Shown here: positions 32,901-42,214 of the stretch, piece after piece
Layout: each line of letters begins with the position of its first letter
How positions within the stretch are numbered: the stretch's first letter is position 1
Assembly (NCBI GenBank): GCA_039519185.1
Contig: CM076849.1
Location: 110,737,806 to 110,801,805 of the forward strand
Length of the DNA: 64,000 bases
Direction of reading: 5' to 3'
Source: Astragalus membranaceus
Lineage: Eukaryota > Streptophyta > Magnoliopsida > Fabales > Fabaceae
The notes under the pieces: model-generated
Databases searched by the model: none
Seen by the model: the letters and a program-made list of their open reading frames with translations, nothing else
Told to the model about the DNA's origin: nothing
Position numbers and translations under genes: made by a program

Positions 32901-34297
32901 AAGATGAAGATTTCAAATTAGATTCCAGTGGCGTGTTGAGGTTCCGGGGTAGGATCTGTGTTCCAGACGATGAAGAGATGAGAAAGGCAATTTTAGAGGA
33001 AGGTCATCGTAGCAAGTTGAGTATCCATCCTGGAGCGACGAAAATGTATCAGGATCTGAAAAAGATGTTTTGGTGGTATGGTATGAAGAGAGATGTGGCA
33101 CAGTTTGTGTATGCCTGTTTGACCTGTCAAAAGTCGAAGGTCGAGCACCAGAAGCCAGCAGGGTTAATGCAACCGTTGGAAGTCCCAGAGTGGAAATGGG
33201 ATAGCATAGCGATGGATTTTGTGACGGGGTTACCGAATACAGTTAAGGGTCATGACGCTATTTGGGTGATCATTGATAGGTTAACGAAGTCTGCTCATTT
33301 TATTCCTATTAATATCACTTATCCGGTGTCGAGGTTGGCAGAGGTATATGTCAAAGAAATTGTGAGGCTGCACGGTGTTCCGAAGAGTATTGTGTCAGAT
33401 AGGGATCCGAGGTTCACTTCCGAGTTTTGGAAGAGTTTGCAGAAAGAATTGGGTTCTAAGTTAAAAATGAGTTCGGCGTATCATCCCCAGACAGACGGTC
33501 AGTCAGAGAGGACAATTCAGTCGTTAGAGGATTTGTTGAGGGCTTGTGTGTTGGAACAGCGGGGTTCATGGGATTCCTACCTTGCGTTGATTGAGTTTAC
33601 TTATAACAACAGTCACCATTCCAGCATTGGGATGGCACCGTTTGAAGCATTGTATGGTCGAAAGTGTAGGACGCCGTTGTGTTGGTATGATTCGGGAGAG
33701 AGTGTAGTTTTGGGACCGGAGATTGTCCGGGAGACTACAGAGAAGATCAAGATGATCCGTGAGAAGATGAAGGCTTCGCAGAGTCGTCAGAAGAGTTATC
33801 ATGACAAGCGGAGGAAGGATTTAGAGTTCCAGGAGGGTGAGCATGTGTTCTTGAGGGTTTCTCCTATTACCGGTGTTGGTCGAGCGTTGAAATCGAAGAA
33901 GCTCACTCCTCGTTTTGTTGGTCCTTATCAGATTTCTGAAAGAATCGGAAATGTGGCTTATAGAGTGGCTTTACCGCCAAATCTTTCGAACTTGCATGAC
34001 GTGTTTCACGTGTCACAACTTCGGAAGTATGTTTCGGATCCATCTCATGTGATCCATATGGACGATGTAGAGGTGCGGGATAATCTCACTGTGGAGACGA
34101 TGCCCGTACGGATTGAGGATCGTGAAGTGAAGGCGCTTAGAGGCAAAGAGATTGCATTAGTGAAAGTGGTCTGGCTAGGAGCTGCCGGCGAGAGTATGAC
34201 TTGGGAGCTAGAGAGCAAGATGCGAGAATCCTACCCAGAGTTGTTTGATCAGGTAAAATTTCGAGGACGAAATATTCTAAGTGGGGGAGAGTTGTAA
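29909..34297 (+). CDS. E2 gag-pol polyprotein (1462 aa), intact
   Basis: One frame from ATG 29909 (context CTAGAATGG). Gag capsid domain ~60-200. Three CCHC knuckles at 255-268, 275-288 and 295-308, an unusually rich set compared with E1's single canonical one. Aspartic protease LIDTGATHCF with catalytic Asp 351. RT ~520-720 with VDYRQLN and FIDDILVYS (Asp 673/674). RNase H ~810-930 with YCDAS (Asp 820), DHKSLKYLF and DALSRK. Integrase: H1033, H1040, C1070, C1073 zinc site, then D1103, D1164 and E1200; the spacing D-35-E is exact. A C-terminal chromodomain at ~1397-1450 (VKVVWLG, then MTWELE) would guide integration toward modified histones. The stop codon is supplied by the first bases of the 3' LTR. 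Gag and Pol are made as one polyprotein; no shift site is needed. High confidence that it is a coding-competent element gene. Confidence 0.97.
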   Translation: MARRDDAALAAALQAMAQAMQGQQNVGDNAGFRSLTTFQRENPPTFKGKYDPDGAMAWLKEIERIFRVMDCTVEQKVRFGTHMLAEEADDWWLATRQRLEAVQEEITWEVFSREFLRKYFPEDVRGKKEIEFLELKQGGMSVTAYAAKFVELAKFYPHYSEATAEFSKCIKFENGLRPDIKQAIGYQKIRVFADLVDSCRIFEEDSTARYKATSEKKGKFQSRSKPYEVPAGKGYQRAAGSKGSGGGDAPVSIVCYKCGKPGHKSTTCRSDERNCYRCGKKGHMAAECKVKDVVCFNCGESGHISTKCTKPKKERSTGKVFALAGEEPDDDDGLIRGTCFINGTSLKSLIDTGATHCFISVDCCKRLGLVLSAMCGNMVVDTPAKGSVITSQVCSQCPVSIFGRDFIVNFVCLPLRCLDVILGMDWLENNHVHINCRSKSVSFGEESSVLVSAGQLKKLKKEGVQLFALMASLSAESQSVIEELKVVREFPEVFPDEIPGVPPEREVEFSIDLVPGTRPVSMAPYRMSASELSELKTQLEELLEKKFVRPSVSPWGAPVLLVKKKDGSMRLCVDYRQLNKVTMKNKYPLPRIDDLMDQLVGARVFSKIDLRSGYHQIKVKDEDVQKTAFRTRYGHYEYSVMPFGVTNAPGVFMEYMNRIFHNYLDRFVVIFIDDILVYSKSEEEHAEHLKSVLEILKEKKLYAKLSKCEFWLKEVSFLGHVISGNGIAVDPAKVEAVLEWESPKSVTEIRSFLGLAGYYRRFIEGFSKLALPLTQLTCKGKVFVWDARCEESFMELKKRLTTSPVLTLPNPEEPFVVYCDASKMGLGGVLMQDGKVVAYASRQLRIHEKNYPTHDLELAAVVFVLKIWRHYLYGSRFEVFSDHKSLKYLFDQKELNMRQRRWLELLKDYDFGLNYHPGKANVVADALSRKSLHMSAMMVKELELIEEFRDLSLVCKMTPRSVKLGMLRIDNDFLGSIREAQKTDVKLVDLINGVGQSEDEDFKLDSSGVLRFRGRICVPDDEEMRKAILEEGHRSKLSIHPGATKMYQDLKKMFWWYGMKRDVAQFVYACLTCQKSKVEHQKPAGLMQPLEVPEWKWDSIAMDFVTGLPNTVKGHDAIWVIIDRLTKSAHFIPINITYPVSRLAEVYVKEIVRLHGVPKSIVSDRDPRFTSEFWKSLQKELGSKLKMSSAYHPQTDGQSERTIQSLEDLLRACVLEQRGSWDSYLALIEFTYNNSHHSSIGMAPFEALYGRKCRTPLCWYDSGESVVLGPEIVRETTEKIKMIREKMKASQSRQKSYHDKRRKDLEFQEGEHVFLRVSPITGVGRALKSKKLTPRFVGPYQISERIGNVAYRVALPPNLSNLHDVFHVSQLRKYVSDPSHVIHMDDVEVRDNLTVETMPVRIEDREVKALRGKEIALVKVVWLGAAGESMTWELESKMRESYPELFDQVKFRGRNILSGGEL
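34281..34292 (+). other. E2 polypurine tract
   Basis: GTGGGGGAGAGT directly before the 3' LTR. It is still inside the reading frame, encoding the last residues (GGEL). The upstream box TTTCGAGGACGAAAT is also present, inverted, beside the E4 tract. Confidence 0.88.
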
Positions 34298-36895
34298 CAC
34301 CCTAAAATTATTTAATTAATTTATTTAATTAAGTAATTGGGGATTTTATTTAAATTATTTGATGTGTTTTAATTAATTAGAATTTATACTAATACGTGTA
34401 GGAAGTATTAGAAAATGGAGGTACCAAACCAAATGGACTTGGGCTTAAGTGAGAAGCCCAAGCCCATTATTCTTGTCATATGCGAAGTGGTTAGGTGTTG
34501 GGGGCTAGGGTTTTGGTGGAGAAATTTCGAAGTTGAAAGAGAGAGCAAGGGAGAGAAAGAAATAGCGTGAGAAAGAGAGAGAGAGCAAGGGGCGCCGTAA
34601 GGAGAAGAGAAGAAGAGGAGAAAAGTCGCAACCAAGGAAGAGCAAGAACGTGATCTTGTTGCTGTGGTCCTGTACGTGACTATCTCCGGAGCCTCCGTTC
34701 TTCAATTTCGAGGTTAGGGGAGCTCTATCATTCTATTTAATAATTCATATGATGAGTTCTAGATCTAGGGTTAGACTAGATTTATTGATGCATTGTTGAT
34801 GTTGGTTCCTATATATATATGTATGCGAATTGATGTATGCACGAATTCTTGATGTGTTCTTGATGCATTGTTGGTATTAGTCATTATATATATGTGTATG
34901 CGAAGTGAAATAAATCATGAGGCTGAAATTCTTGATGTGTACGCGTTTGTTTTGATGACTTGTGGCATTCGAATTGATCATGAAACTGAAATTGGTGTGT
35001 TGGGTTGCTTGTGTTGTTCGCAAATTGGAAGATTGGGTGTATAGGCGCCTAGGGCGCCAAGGGGATAAGGAAGACAATGCTCAATTGAATTTTTTGAGAA
35101 ATTAATTAAAATAAGTGTATTTTTGGTAGCTGGAAAATGTTGAGTTTTTATAATTTAAAGGTTGTTAGAAAAACCAATTTTTAGTGTTAAAAAGTGTTGG
35201 ACAAATTCTGGGTGGTTGCTGGTTCTGGGCGCTAAGCGCCTGTGCTGGGCGCTGGGCGCCTGTGCTGTGTGTTGTTGCGCGTGGGGGCGCGCCTGGGCGC
35301 TAGGCGCCCGTGTTGTGTTGTGTGTGCGTTGTGCGCGCCTGGGCGCTGAGCGCCTGTGGCGCTGTGTTGTGCGTGCGTTGTGCGCGCCTGGGCGCTGAGC
35401 GCCTGTGGCGCTGTGTTGTGTTGCGTTGTTGTTGCCTGGGCGCTGGGCGCCTGTGCACTCGTTGCCTGGTTGCCTGGGCGCCTAAGGCGCCTGTTCCTAG
35501 GATGTTGCCTGATTTTTCCAAAATTATTTTTATCATAACTTTTGACTCAGACGTCCGTTTTGGACGATTCAAAAAGTGTCGTGAAGCTCTTTACGTTGTC
35601 CATCTATGTGTCTAATTTTTAAAATGAAAAATTGTTATTTTCTGATTGTTTGTGGGCGCCCAAGTGGCCGTCCCTGGTGATCGTCCCAGTGACATTGAAA
35701 AATGATATGAAGTTCTTTAAAAATCCCTTTTGGTGTATAAACAACAGTTTTAGCGAAGTAATGTCAAAAATGACGATTTTGACGATGATGCTCTCGGGGC
35801 TAGTTAAAAGACTGTTTTGCCCTTAGTGGCTAATTATTATTAGTTATGACGTATAAAAGACTGTTTTGCCCCTAGTGGCCAAAGTTGTAGATAATGGTGT
35901 GTAAATGACGAGGATGCCCTTAGTGGTTAGTCAAATGACGTTTTTGCCCTCAGTGGTTATGGTTTGAGTTGATTGACGTTTATGTGTGAGTGTCGATGAA
36001 AAACCAGTGACGTTTGGGGCCCGAAGGGCTAAGTGATGTTAAGGTCTAAATGGCCTAGTGATGCTGTGTGATGATTATGAATTTGACAGGTGCTGTGCTC
36101 CGTGCGAGCAAACAGGTAAGTGATGGGTCACATTGTTGACTGTGATCTGAGTAATTGTGTGATTGTGTGAAGTGAGTGGTGCATGTCATAGTGTCTCATG
36201 CCCATATGCATAAAACCAATGACGTTTTGAGGCCTGAGTGGCTAAGTGATGATGCGGCCTGAGTGGCTAAGCGACATTTTGTAAAAAGGTACCTTCATGC
36301 ATATACCCGCGAGTGGGTTGCATTTCATAAATCTATATGACATGAGATGAGTTATTGTAAATGATGTAAATGATGACTGTGATGTGGATGTTTAGTGTAT
36401 TGGATGCTGATTATTCTAGTGCGTAGCCTGTGATTAGTCCTTATCATATTTTCTATTATATAGACTGAAATGATGCTCACCCTTTCCTGTTTGAATGTTG
36501 CCCCCGTGTTGGTAACGTGCAGGTGATTCCCAGTGAAGGTCTTAGCTTCACTTTTCGAGTCGAGTCGTCATGCTCTGATACGTAGCACTCAGGGGGGATA
36601 ACGAACTCGGCATTTATTAATGATTTTTGATTATTACGTCCATGTGGACTATTTGGTTATGTTTTACTATTTTCCGCTGCGTAGATGGTTGTGTTAAGTT
36701 GAGTTTATAAGCGACGTTAAATGAGGCTTGAGATTTTTATGTTGAAGTGCTACGTGGATGAATGATTATTGAGTTAAGCTGTTTTTGAAATTGATAAACG
36801 ACGTTTTGTTTGAAGTATGTGTAACATTCCTTATGAACGAAATTTTCAAACTCTGATTTTTATAAACAAAGTGACGGGTAGAAAGGGGTGTTACA
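34293..36895 (+). repeat. E2 3' LTR (2603 bp)
   Basis: Same length as the 5' LTR. Differences seen by eye include the positions equivalent to 27225, 27353, 28291, 28397, 28674, 28964, 29174 and 29331. Its first five bases contain the TAA that ends gag-pol. Confidence 0.95.
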
Positions 36896-37180
36896 GGCGC
36901 CTTGGGCGCCTTATCGTGTTCTTGAGAGTGGGCGCCCTCGTGGGCGCCTGAGGCCAGATTGTTCGCGTGTAGATCTTTTGGCGCCCTGCCAGGTGCCCTT
37001 TTGGGTGCTGGCTTGTGCTTGACTTGGTGCCCTTCCAGGCGCCCTCTAGGGTGCCGCCTGTGGCTGCCTTGGCGCCCTGCCATTCACCCTCCTGGGTGTT
37101 GTGTTCTCACTTGGCGCCCCCCTAGGCACCCTCTTGGGTGCCTGGCTGAGTGTTCACTTGGCGCCCTCGTAGGCGCCTTT
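36896..37180. repeat. GGCGCC-rich array, right block after E2
   Basis: Continuation of the array broken by E2, with GGCGCC(C)T(G/C)CCAGG units every ~50-60 bp. It leads into the presumed 5' splice region of the antisense ORF. Confidence 0.8.
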
Positions 37181-37261
37181 GTCCATGGTTTCTGCTTGTA
37201 TTTTATTTGTTGTACTCTTCGCTCATGTTGCTGATTTGTTTTATGTTGTTTTGCAGACAAG

Positions 37262-38219
37262 ATGGCTGCTCCATTTTCCTTTAATAACTTGGCTTCTTGG
37301 GCCGAGAGGAGGAAGCCTTGAGGTGCCGAACCTAATGAGGCAAGCAGTCCAGCTCCTGCGGTATCAGCTTCTGTTCGTCCCTCGAAGGGGCCTCACCTAA
37401 TCCGAGGAGCTCCTAGTCGAGCTGGTAAGGATCCCTCGGGGGCGCCGATGGTTCCACTTGACTCTACTACCCCAGGGGTTCAAAGTAAGTCCAAGCGCAA
37501 GAAAATTTGTGCCCGTCGCCCCCCTTCAGCGGATTGCCCTTCCCCTGCTAAACGTCCCCCTCTCGTGTCTGACGAAGAAGGTGAAATTTCCTTTACTCCC
37601 TATGAGCGCGACCACTTCTGGGAGCACCCTTTTGAACTTGCCATTCGTATGGTCAAGGCTGGGGAGAGTCTGCATGTGAAGTGGGGAGCTGAGAAGGGGT
37701 GTGGATCTCGTTCAGGTAATCCTTTGAGGTGTTTCTTTATGAATTTAACATATCTGTAGGAGGCACTCCTTAACCCTGTTATGTTGTTTTTTCTCTTATG
37801 CAGTGGTGAGCGAGGAGAGGGATCGGCTTGTGTTGGATAAGAATCGACTTCAGGTAGATCTTCATGAAGCTTTGGAATCCGCTCGCCGGGCCAAAGAGGC
37901 TGCTCGTCACTATCAAAAAGACCGGGAGGAGGCCTATGCTGAGAGGGATGAGTACAAGAAGAGGGTGGAGGAGCTCCAATTTGAATTGAATAGTATGAAT
38001 AAACTGAAGGATGAGGCTGATACAAAGGTGCATATGGTGGCCGGGAAGGCTGTAGACTCTTCCTATGCCGCCTATGATAAGGCGATTAGCCATGTTCAGT
38101 GTGTGTATCCGGAATCCATTCTAGAGTCGAGCGTCTTTCAATTTGATCATGATGTTCGGGACGGGAGGATCGTTGAATACCACTCCAACGGGGTTGACTT
38201 CGATGTCGTTGCCCCCTGA
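37262..38219 (+). pseudogene. Antisense ORF of the Tat-like element, spliced-looking, one stop codon
   Basis: An ATG at 37262 follows a textbook splice acceptor (TTATGTTGTTTTGCAG at 37241-37256), implying an upstream exon. The frame runs MAAPFSFNNLASWAERRKP, then a TGA at 37319-37321, then stays open. A GT...AG intron of 88 bp fits at 37716-37803 (CAG/GTAATC to CTTATGCAG); removal keeps the frame exactly, and both reading phases agree. Exon 1 encodes a Pro/Ser/basic region (SKSKRKK) and an SFTPYERDHFWEHPFELAIRM segment. Exon 2 encodes a coiled coil rich in Glu/Arg/Lys, then VYPESILESSVFQFD and NGVDFDVVAP. It is opposite in strand to gag. Extra ORFs, some antisense, are known from the Tat lineage of plant Ty3/gypsy elements, and the tail resembles plant 'putative gypsy type transposon' proteins; function unknown. 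The stop suggests decay or read from a downstream ATG at 37448. Confidence 0.65.
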
Positions 38220-38716
38220 TTATTTCTTTCAGTCCAGTTGCTTTGATTGTGTAATTTTTCTTTGACTTGTCGAATTTCGTTATGTGTCTTGCTTAATGGA
38301 GCCATGCTGTCTCCGGGGCGATTTTTGTATTACATTTCACCCCAACGGGGTTGACCTCGATGTCATTGTCCGCTGATATTTATGTTACCTTTTGAAATGT
38401 CTATGTTTCTTCTCTTCCTAGCTTGTTTCTTATGTTTATAATTGGCACGCGTTGGATGGCCTCGGGCACACGTTCTTGCCTAGCGCACCTGAATATACAA
38501 TTTCATATCGCTTCGTGGCAAAGGGCTGTGTTTTGAAGTTGGCGCTTTCGTGGGTGCCTTGTGCCATGCATCCTGATGTTGGCGCCCTCCTGGGCGTCAT
38601 GTGTCAAGGTGCAAAGTCCTGATGTTGGTGCCCTCTTAGGCGCCTTCCTGGGCTCAGGCGCAAGTCCTTGCCTTGCACATTTGTATGTATGATCGCATAC
38701 CTCCTCGTGGCAGGTT
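38220..38716. other. Tat-like interior after antisense ORF, with repeated ORF-end sequence
   Basis: 38335-38380 repeats the last codons of the antisense ORF (CCAACGGGGTTGACC-type). 38520-38660 contains degenerate GGCGCC words. No separate gene. Confidence 0.55.
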
Positions 38717-39310
38717 TATTCTGGAGGCAGTTTGTCAGAGGGGTCTGAATCTAACTTGCCCATCAGAGGTTGTGATATGTCGCTTCGTGCCCCGTGGCAA
38801 AGTTATCTCTGGGGGCAGTTTATCAGAACTCGGTCTGAATTTAACTCGCCCATCAGAGGTTGCGACACGTTTAAAGTCGCATCGCGCCTCGTGGCAATGT
38901 ATACTCTGGGGGCAGTTTATCAGAATCGATCCGAATTTAACTCGCCCATCAGAGGTTGCGACCATTTTCGAAGCCGCTTCGTGCCTCGTCGCAAAGTTAA
39001 CACCTCGTGGTGACTCTGGGGCCAGTTTATCAGAATCGATCCGAATTTAACTCGCCCATCAGAGGTTGCGACCATTTTCGAAGCCGCTTCGTGCCTCGTG
39101 GAAAAGTTAACACCTCGTGGTGACTCTGGGGGCAGTTTATCAGAATCGATCCGAATTTAACTCGCCCATCAGAGGTTGCGACCAATTTCGAAGCCGCTTT
39201 GTGCCTCGTGGCAAAGTTAACTCCGGGGGCAGTTTATCAGAACTCGGTCTGAATTTAACTCGCCCATCAGAGGTTGCGACACATTTAAAGTTGCTTCGTG
39301 CCTCATGGCA
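38717..39310. repeat. Six-copy ~85-110 bp tandem array (TTTATCAGAATC)
   Basis: Units start near 38733, 38817, 38917, 39021, 39132 and 39229. Each contains GGGGCAGTTTATCAGAA, then GAATTTAACTCGCCCATCAGAGGTTGCGAC, given here in parts: GAATTTAACTCGCCC and ATCAGAGGTTGCGAC. Each ends with (T)CGTGCCTCGTGGCAAAGTT. Tandem arrays in the non-coding part of Tat/Ogre-type elements are an established phenomenon and a known source of satellites. Confidence 0.88.
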
Positions 39311-39770
39311 AAGTTCGATATTGACCTGCGTCGGTCGGGGGATCTCCTCGATGGCGATCCCCGGTGGTGCCTCTGGTGGATATTGACCTGGTTCCACCGT
39401 TGCCCCCCAAGTCGAGATTATCCTGGGGGATGGTCTTGACTTGACGTTGTCGTTTAGGATGCCCTCGTAAGTTAGGTTGCCCTTACGGCTCGTGCCGTCG
39501 TGGGGTCTGCTAATTTTATCAGAGGATCACAGCAATTATCTTGCTCGTCTATTGATATTTTTTGCTGACTTGCCTTGATCGAGGTTATTGATGGTGAGTA
39601 TGGGCGAGCAACACCACATTTTCTTTTCCTCTTGGCCGATTACATTGCACCTAGGGGTCGAACATAGGAGAGTGTGTGGGCGAGCGGAGGAGAGTGTGAG
39701 GGCGAGCAGAATGACACCCTCACTTCACGCGTTACTTTATTTCCTCTCACGCTCATGCATCATTTGATTT
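39310..39770. other. Chimeric junction segment in Tat-like element
   Basis: 39320-39380 repeats 40932-40985 (CGTCGGTCG then GGATCTCCTCGATGGCG). It is followed at ~39396 by a copy of the LTR-proximal polypurine region found at 25725. These two normally distant parts of the element are fused here. No gene. Confidence 0.6.
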
Positions 39771-40095
39771 TCTCACGTGCTCGCTCACTATGTTATTTGC
39801 TCACGTGTTCGTGCACTATTTTATTTTCTCACGTGTTCGTGCACTATGTTTTTTTTGCTCACATGCTCGTGCACTATGTTTTTTGCTCACGTGCTCGTGC
39901 ACTATTTTATTTTCTCACGTGCTCGTGCACTATGTTTTTTTTTGCTCACGTGCTCGTGCACTATTTTATTTTCTCACGAGCTCGTGCACTATGTTTTTTT
40001 GCTCACGTGCTCGTGCACTATGTTTTTTGCCCACGTGCTCGTGCGCTATTTTATTTTCTCACGTGCTCGTGCACTAGCACTATGTTTTTTACTCA
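39770..40095. repeat. Tandem array of CACGTGCTCGTGCACTA units
   Basis: About eleven units of 27-34 bases, (T)CTCACGTGCTCGTGCACTA followed by TTTTATTT or TGTTTTTTT spacers. Most units contain the G-box palindrome CACGTG and the palindrome GTGCAC. Open frames across it (up to 151 codons) are repeat artefacts. Confidence 0.9.
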
Positions 40096-40700
40096 CGTGC
40101 CACGCTGGCTGCTTCCGTAACATCATTTGGCGCCCTCCTGGGCACCTTGGGTGCTGGCTTGCCATGGTGCCGTCAGTTTGTTTCCCTTCCTGGGTGCGGA
40201 GACATGTGAATTGGATTTCGAGCTTAACATGAGAATTGTAGCTCTGCTTCTTAGCTTTCCAACGCGTGCTTACACGCCTCAATCGGATAAACATAGATGA
40301 AGTGATGACCCGCAGACTAGACATCACCCTTGTAGGTGGGTATCTCTGGTGTCTGTGACCTCATGGTCTCGTCATTTGCTTGACATCTGCGCCTTTCTTA
40401 GCGCTTGCTACCCAAGACATCGGGGTCTCATACCTTGGATCCCCGCCGGGTGGGTGCCGTGATCTTGGCTGCTTTGCTTTAGGAAGATGAGCGCGCCATG
40501 ACACTCTTGACTCTGATACTTGGAGAGATGATCTTGGCTTTAGGTTAATGTTGAGGTTGCCCCCTACGATCCAGGCAGTCCCTCCCTGCATGGTATGTTG
40601 GGTCTCAGACTTGTCTCGCTCCACTCCTGACTATGGAGTTAGACCTTTTTTCTTTCTTGATATTCTGCTTTTGTGCTCAAACAACAAAATTCATAACTAG
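40095..40700 (-). pseudogene. Region downstream of gag knuckle, possible start of lost pol
   Basis: The minus strand contains QHTMQGGTAWIVGG (~40600-40560), recalling the I-x-IVGG string that precedes the protease in Tat elements. No DTGA protease motif follows. Weak similarity; the rest (40100-40350) has nothing recognisable. Confidence 0.35.
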
Positions 40701-42147
40701 GCCTAGCCTTAGGCTCGAGTCCTGATGCTCTGCTCCTTATTTGGAGTCGCGAGTTTCATCCTCTTCTTCATTCACGTATTGGGCGAGCTTCCCTTCTTCA
40801 ATGTCATCCCTGGGGGTGCTGCATTTGCTGGTACTGTGCCCATAACAAGTCAGATCAGCCTTCATGCTGCCAACCTTGGCCTCCTCTTGGTAGGCCATGT
40901 TGTCTTCTTCATAGTCCATGTACTTTTGATGTCTGCGTCGGTCGCGGGATCTCCTCGATGGCGATCCCCGGTGGTGCCTCTGGTGGGTGTCGACCCGGTT
41001 CCTTGACCTCTTTCGAGTATCAAGGGATGCGCGTGAGGAGGTCCTGCAGCGGGAGTCGTGAAGCTAGTAGGTATCATCCGGAGGGGTTTCTTGGAGGTAA
41101 GCCTGATTCTCCATGAGGGGGAGAACGATGGTGCCTCGACGTAACCGTTGTTGGAGGAAGGGTTCCCCTGCCAGGCGCCCTCATGGGCGCTGCCTGATGT
41201 TGCCATGGCACCCTCATGGGCGCTGCCTGATGCTGCCCTGGCGCCCTACCAGGCGCCCTCATGGGCGCTGCCTGATGTTGCCATGGCGCCATGCCAGGCG
41301 CCCTCATGGGCACTGTCTGATGGTGCCACGGTGTCCAGCCAGGCGCCCTCGTGGGCGCTGTCTGATGCTGCCCTGGCGCCCTACCAGGCGCCCTCATGGG
41401 CGTTGCCTGATGTTGCCATGGTGCCCTGCCAGGCGCCCTCATGGGAGCTGTCTGATGTTGCCATGGCGCCTTGCCAGGTGCCCTCATGGGGGCCAGGCGC
41501 CCTCATGGGTGCTGTCTGATGGTGCCATGGCATCCAGCCAGGCGCCCTCATGGGCGCTGTCTGATGCTGCCCTGGCGCCTACCAGGCGCCCTCATGGGCG
41601 TTGCCTGATGTTGCCATGGTGCCCTGCCAGGCGCCCTCATGGGCGCTGTCTGATGTTGGCATGGCGCCCTGCCAGGCGCCCTCTTGGGCGGTGTCTGATG
41701 TTGCCATGGCGCCCTGCCAGGCGCCCTCATGGGGGCCAGGCTTCCTCATGGGTGCCAGACGCCCTCATGGGCGCTGTCTGATGCTGCCCTGGCGCCCTAC
41801 CAGGTGCCCTCATGGGCGCTGCCTGATGTTGCCATGGCGCCCTGCCAAGCGCCCTCATGGGTGCCAGGCGCCCTCATGGGCGCTGTCTGATGCTGTCTTG
41901 GCGCCCGGCCAGGCGCCCTCCTGGGTGCCGGGTTGGGCGTCTTCTTAGCACTCTGCTGGCTTTCCTGATGCAGCATAGCTTGAGTGCGATTGGCCAGGAG
42001 ATCCAAAAGCTGACTCACATTCGAAGGCCGGGCAGGCTGACTGGTACCCTCGTCAGGTAGGGTTACGACGTTGCCTTCCAGAGTATCCTCTGGTCGGGAT
42101 GCCGGTACGGCAGTTCTTTGAATCCAGGGTCTGCCCCTAGGTGCCAT
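40700..42147 (-). pseudogene. Tat-like gag remnant with expanded 15-aa repeat
   Basis: The ATG at 42147 starts MAPRGRPWIQRTAVPASRP, 68 bases from the 5' LTR. After ~70 residues it enters a 45-bp repeat translated as APMRAPGRAPWQHQT-like units, until ~41168. Further left come TTPAAGPPHAHP and a basic stretch (GDRHRGDPATDA in one frame). The last part is YGHSTSKC then DDIEEGKLAQYV at ~40800-40750, the C-terminal knuckle region of Tat gags. No capsid core was recognised, and several stops (after 41797, 41548, 41074) break the frame. In the family gag forms the particle; this copy cannot. Confidence 0.65.
41168..41935. repeat. 45-bp tandem repeat array (about 16 copies) within gag
   Basis: Unit GCCAGGCGCCCTCATGGGCG then CTGCCTGATGTTGCCATGG and CGCCCT. 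The period is 45 = 15 codons, so copy-number change keeps the gag frame. Occasional shortened units (near 41485 and 41735) break it. Confidence 0.92.
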
Positions 42148-42214
42148 GGAGTAGCAAGAGAAAAGTTCGAGTAGTGATGATGTGAAAGATAGCTATCTCC
42201 CATGTGGTCGCCAA

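Larger units (their letters stand above)
27195..36895 (+). mobile_element. E2: complete, young Ty3/gypsy chromovirus (Tekay-like)
   Basis: 9701 bp. Two 2603-bp LTRs, TGTAACACCC...GGGGTGTTACA, a tRNA-Met primer site, an uninterrupted 1462-codon gag-pol and a polypurine tract. The target duplication GGCGC is perfect on both sides (27190-27194 and 36896-36900). About eight single-base differences separate the LTRs (~0.3%), with no length difference. Everything needed for autonomous retrotransposition appears intact. It lies inside a GGCGCC array of the Tat-like element. Confidence 0.97.

Noticed and set aside
39674..40232. Cys/Phe-rich frames of ~150 codons
   Set aside because: Translation of the CACGTG array in three frames; not a gene.
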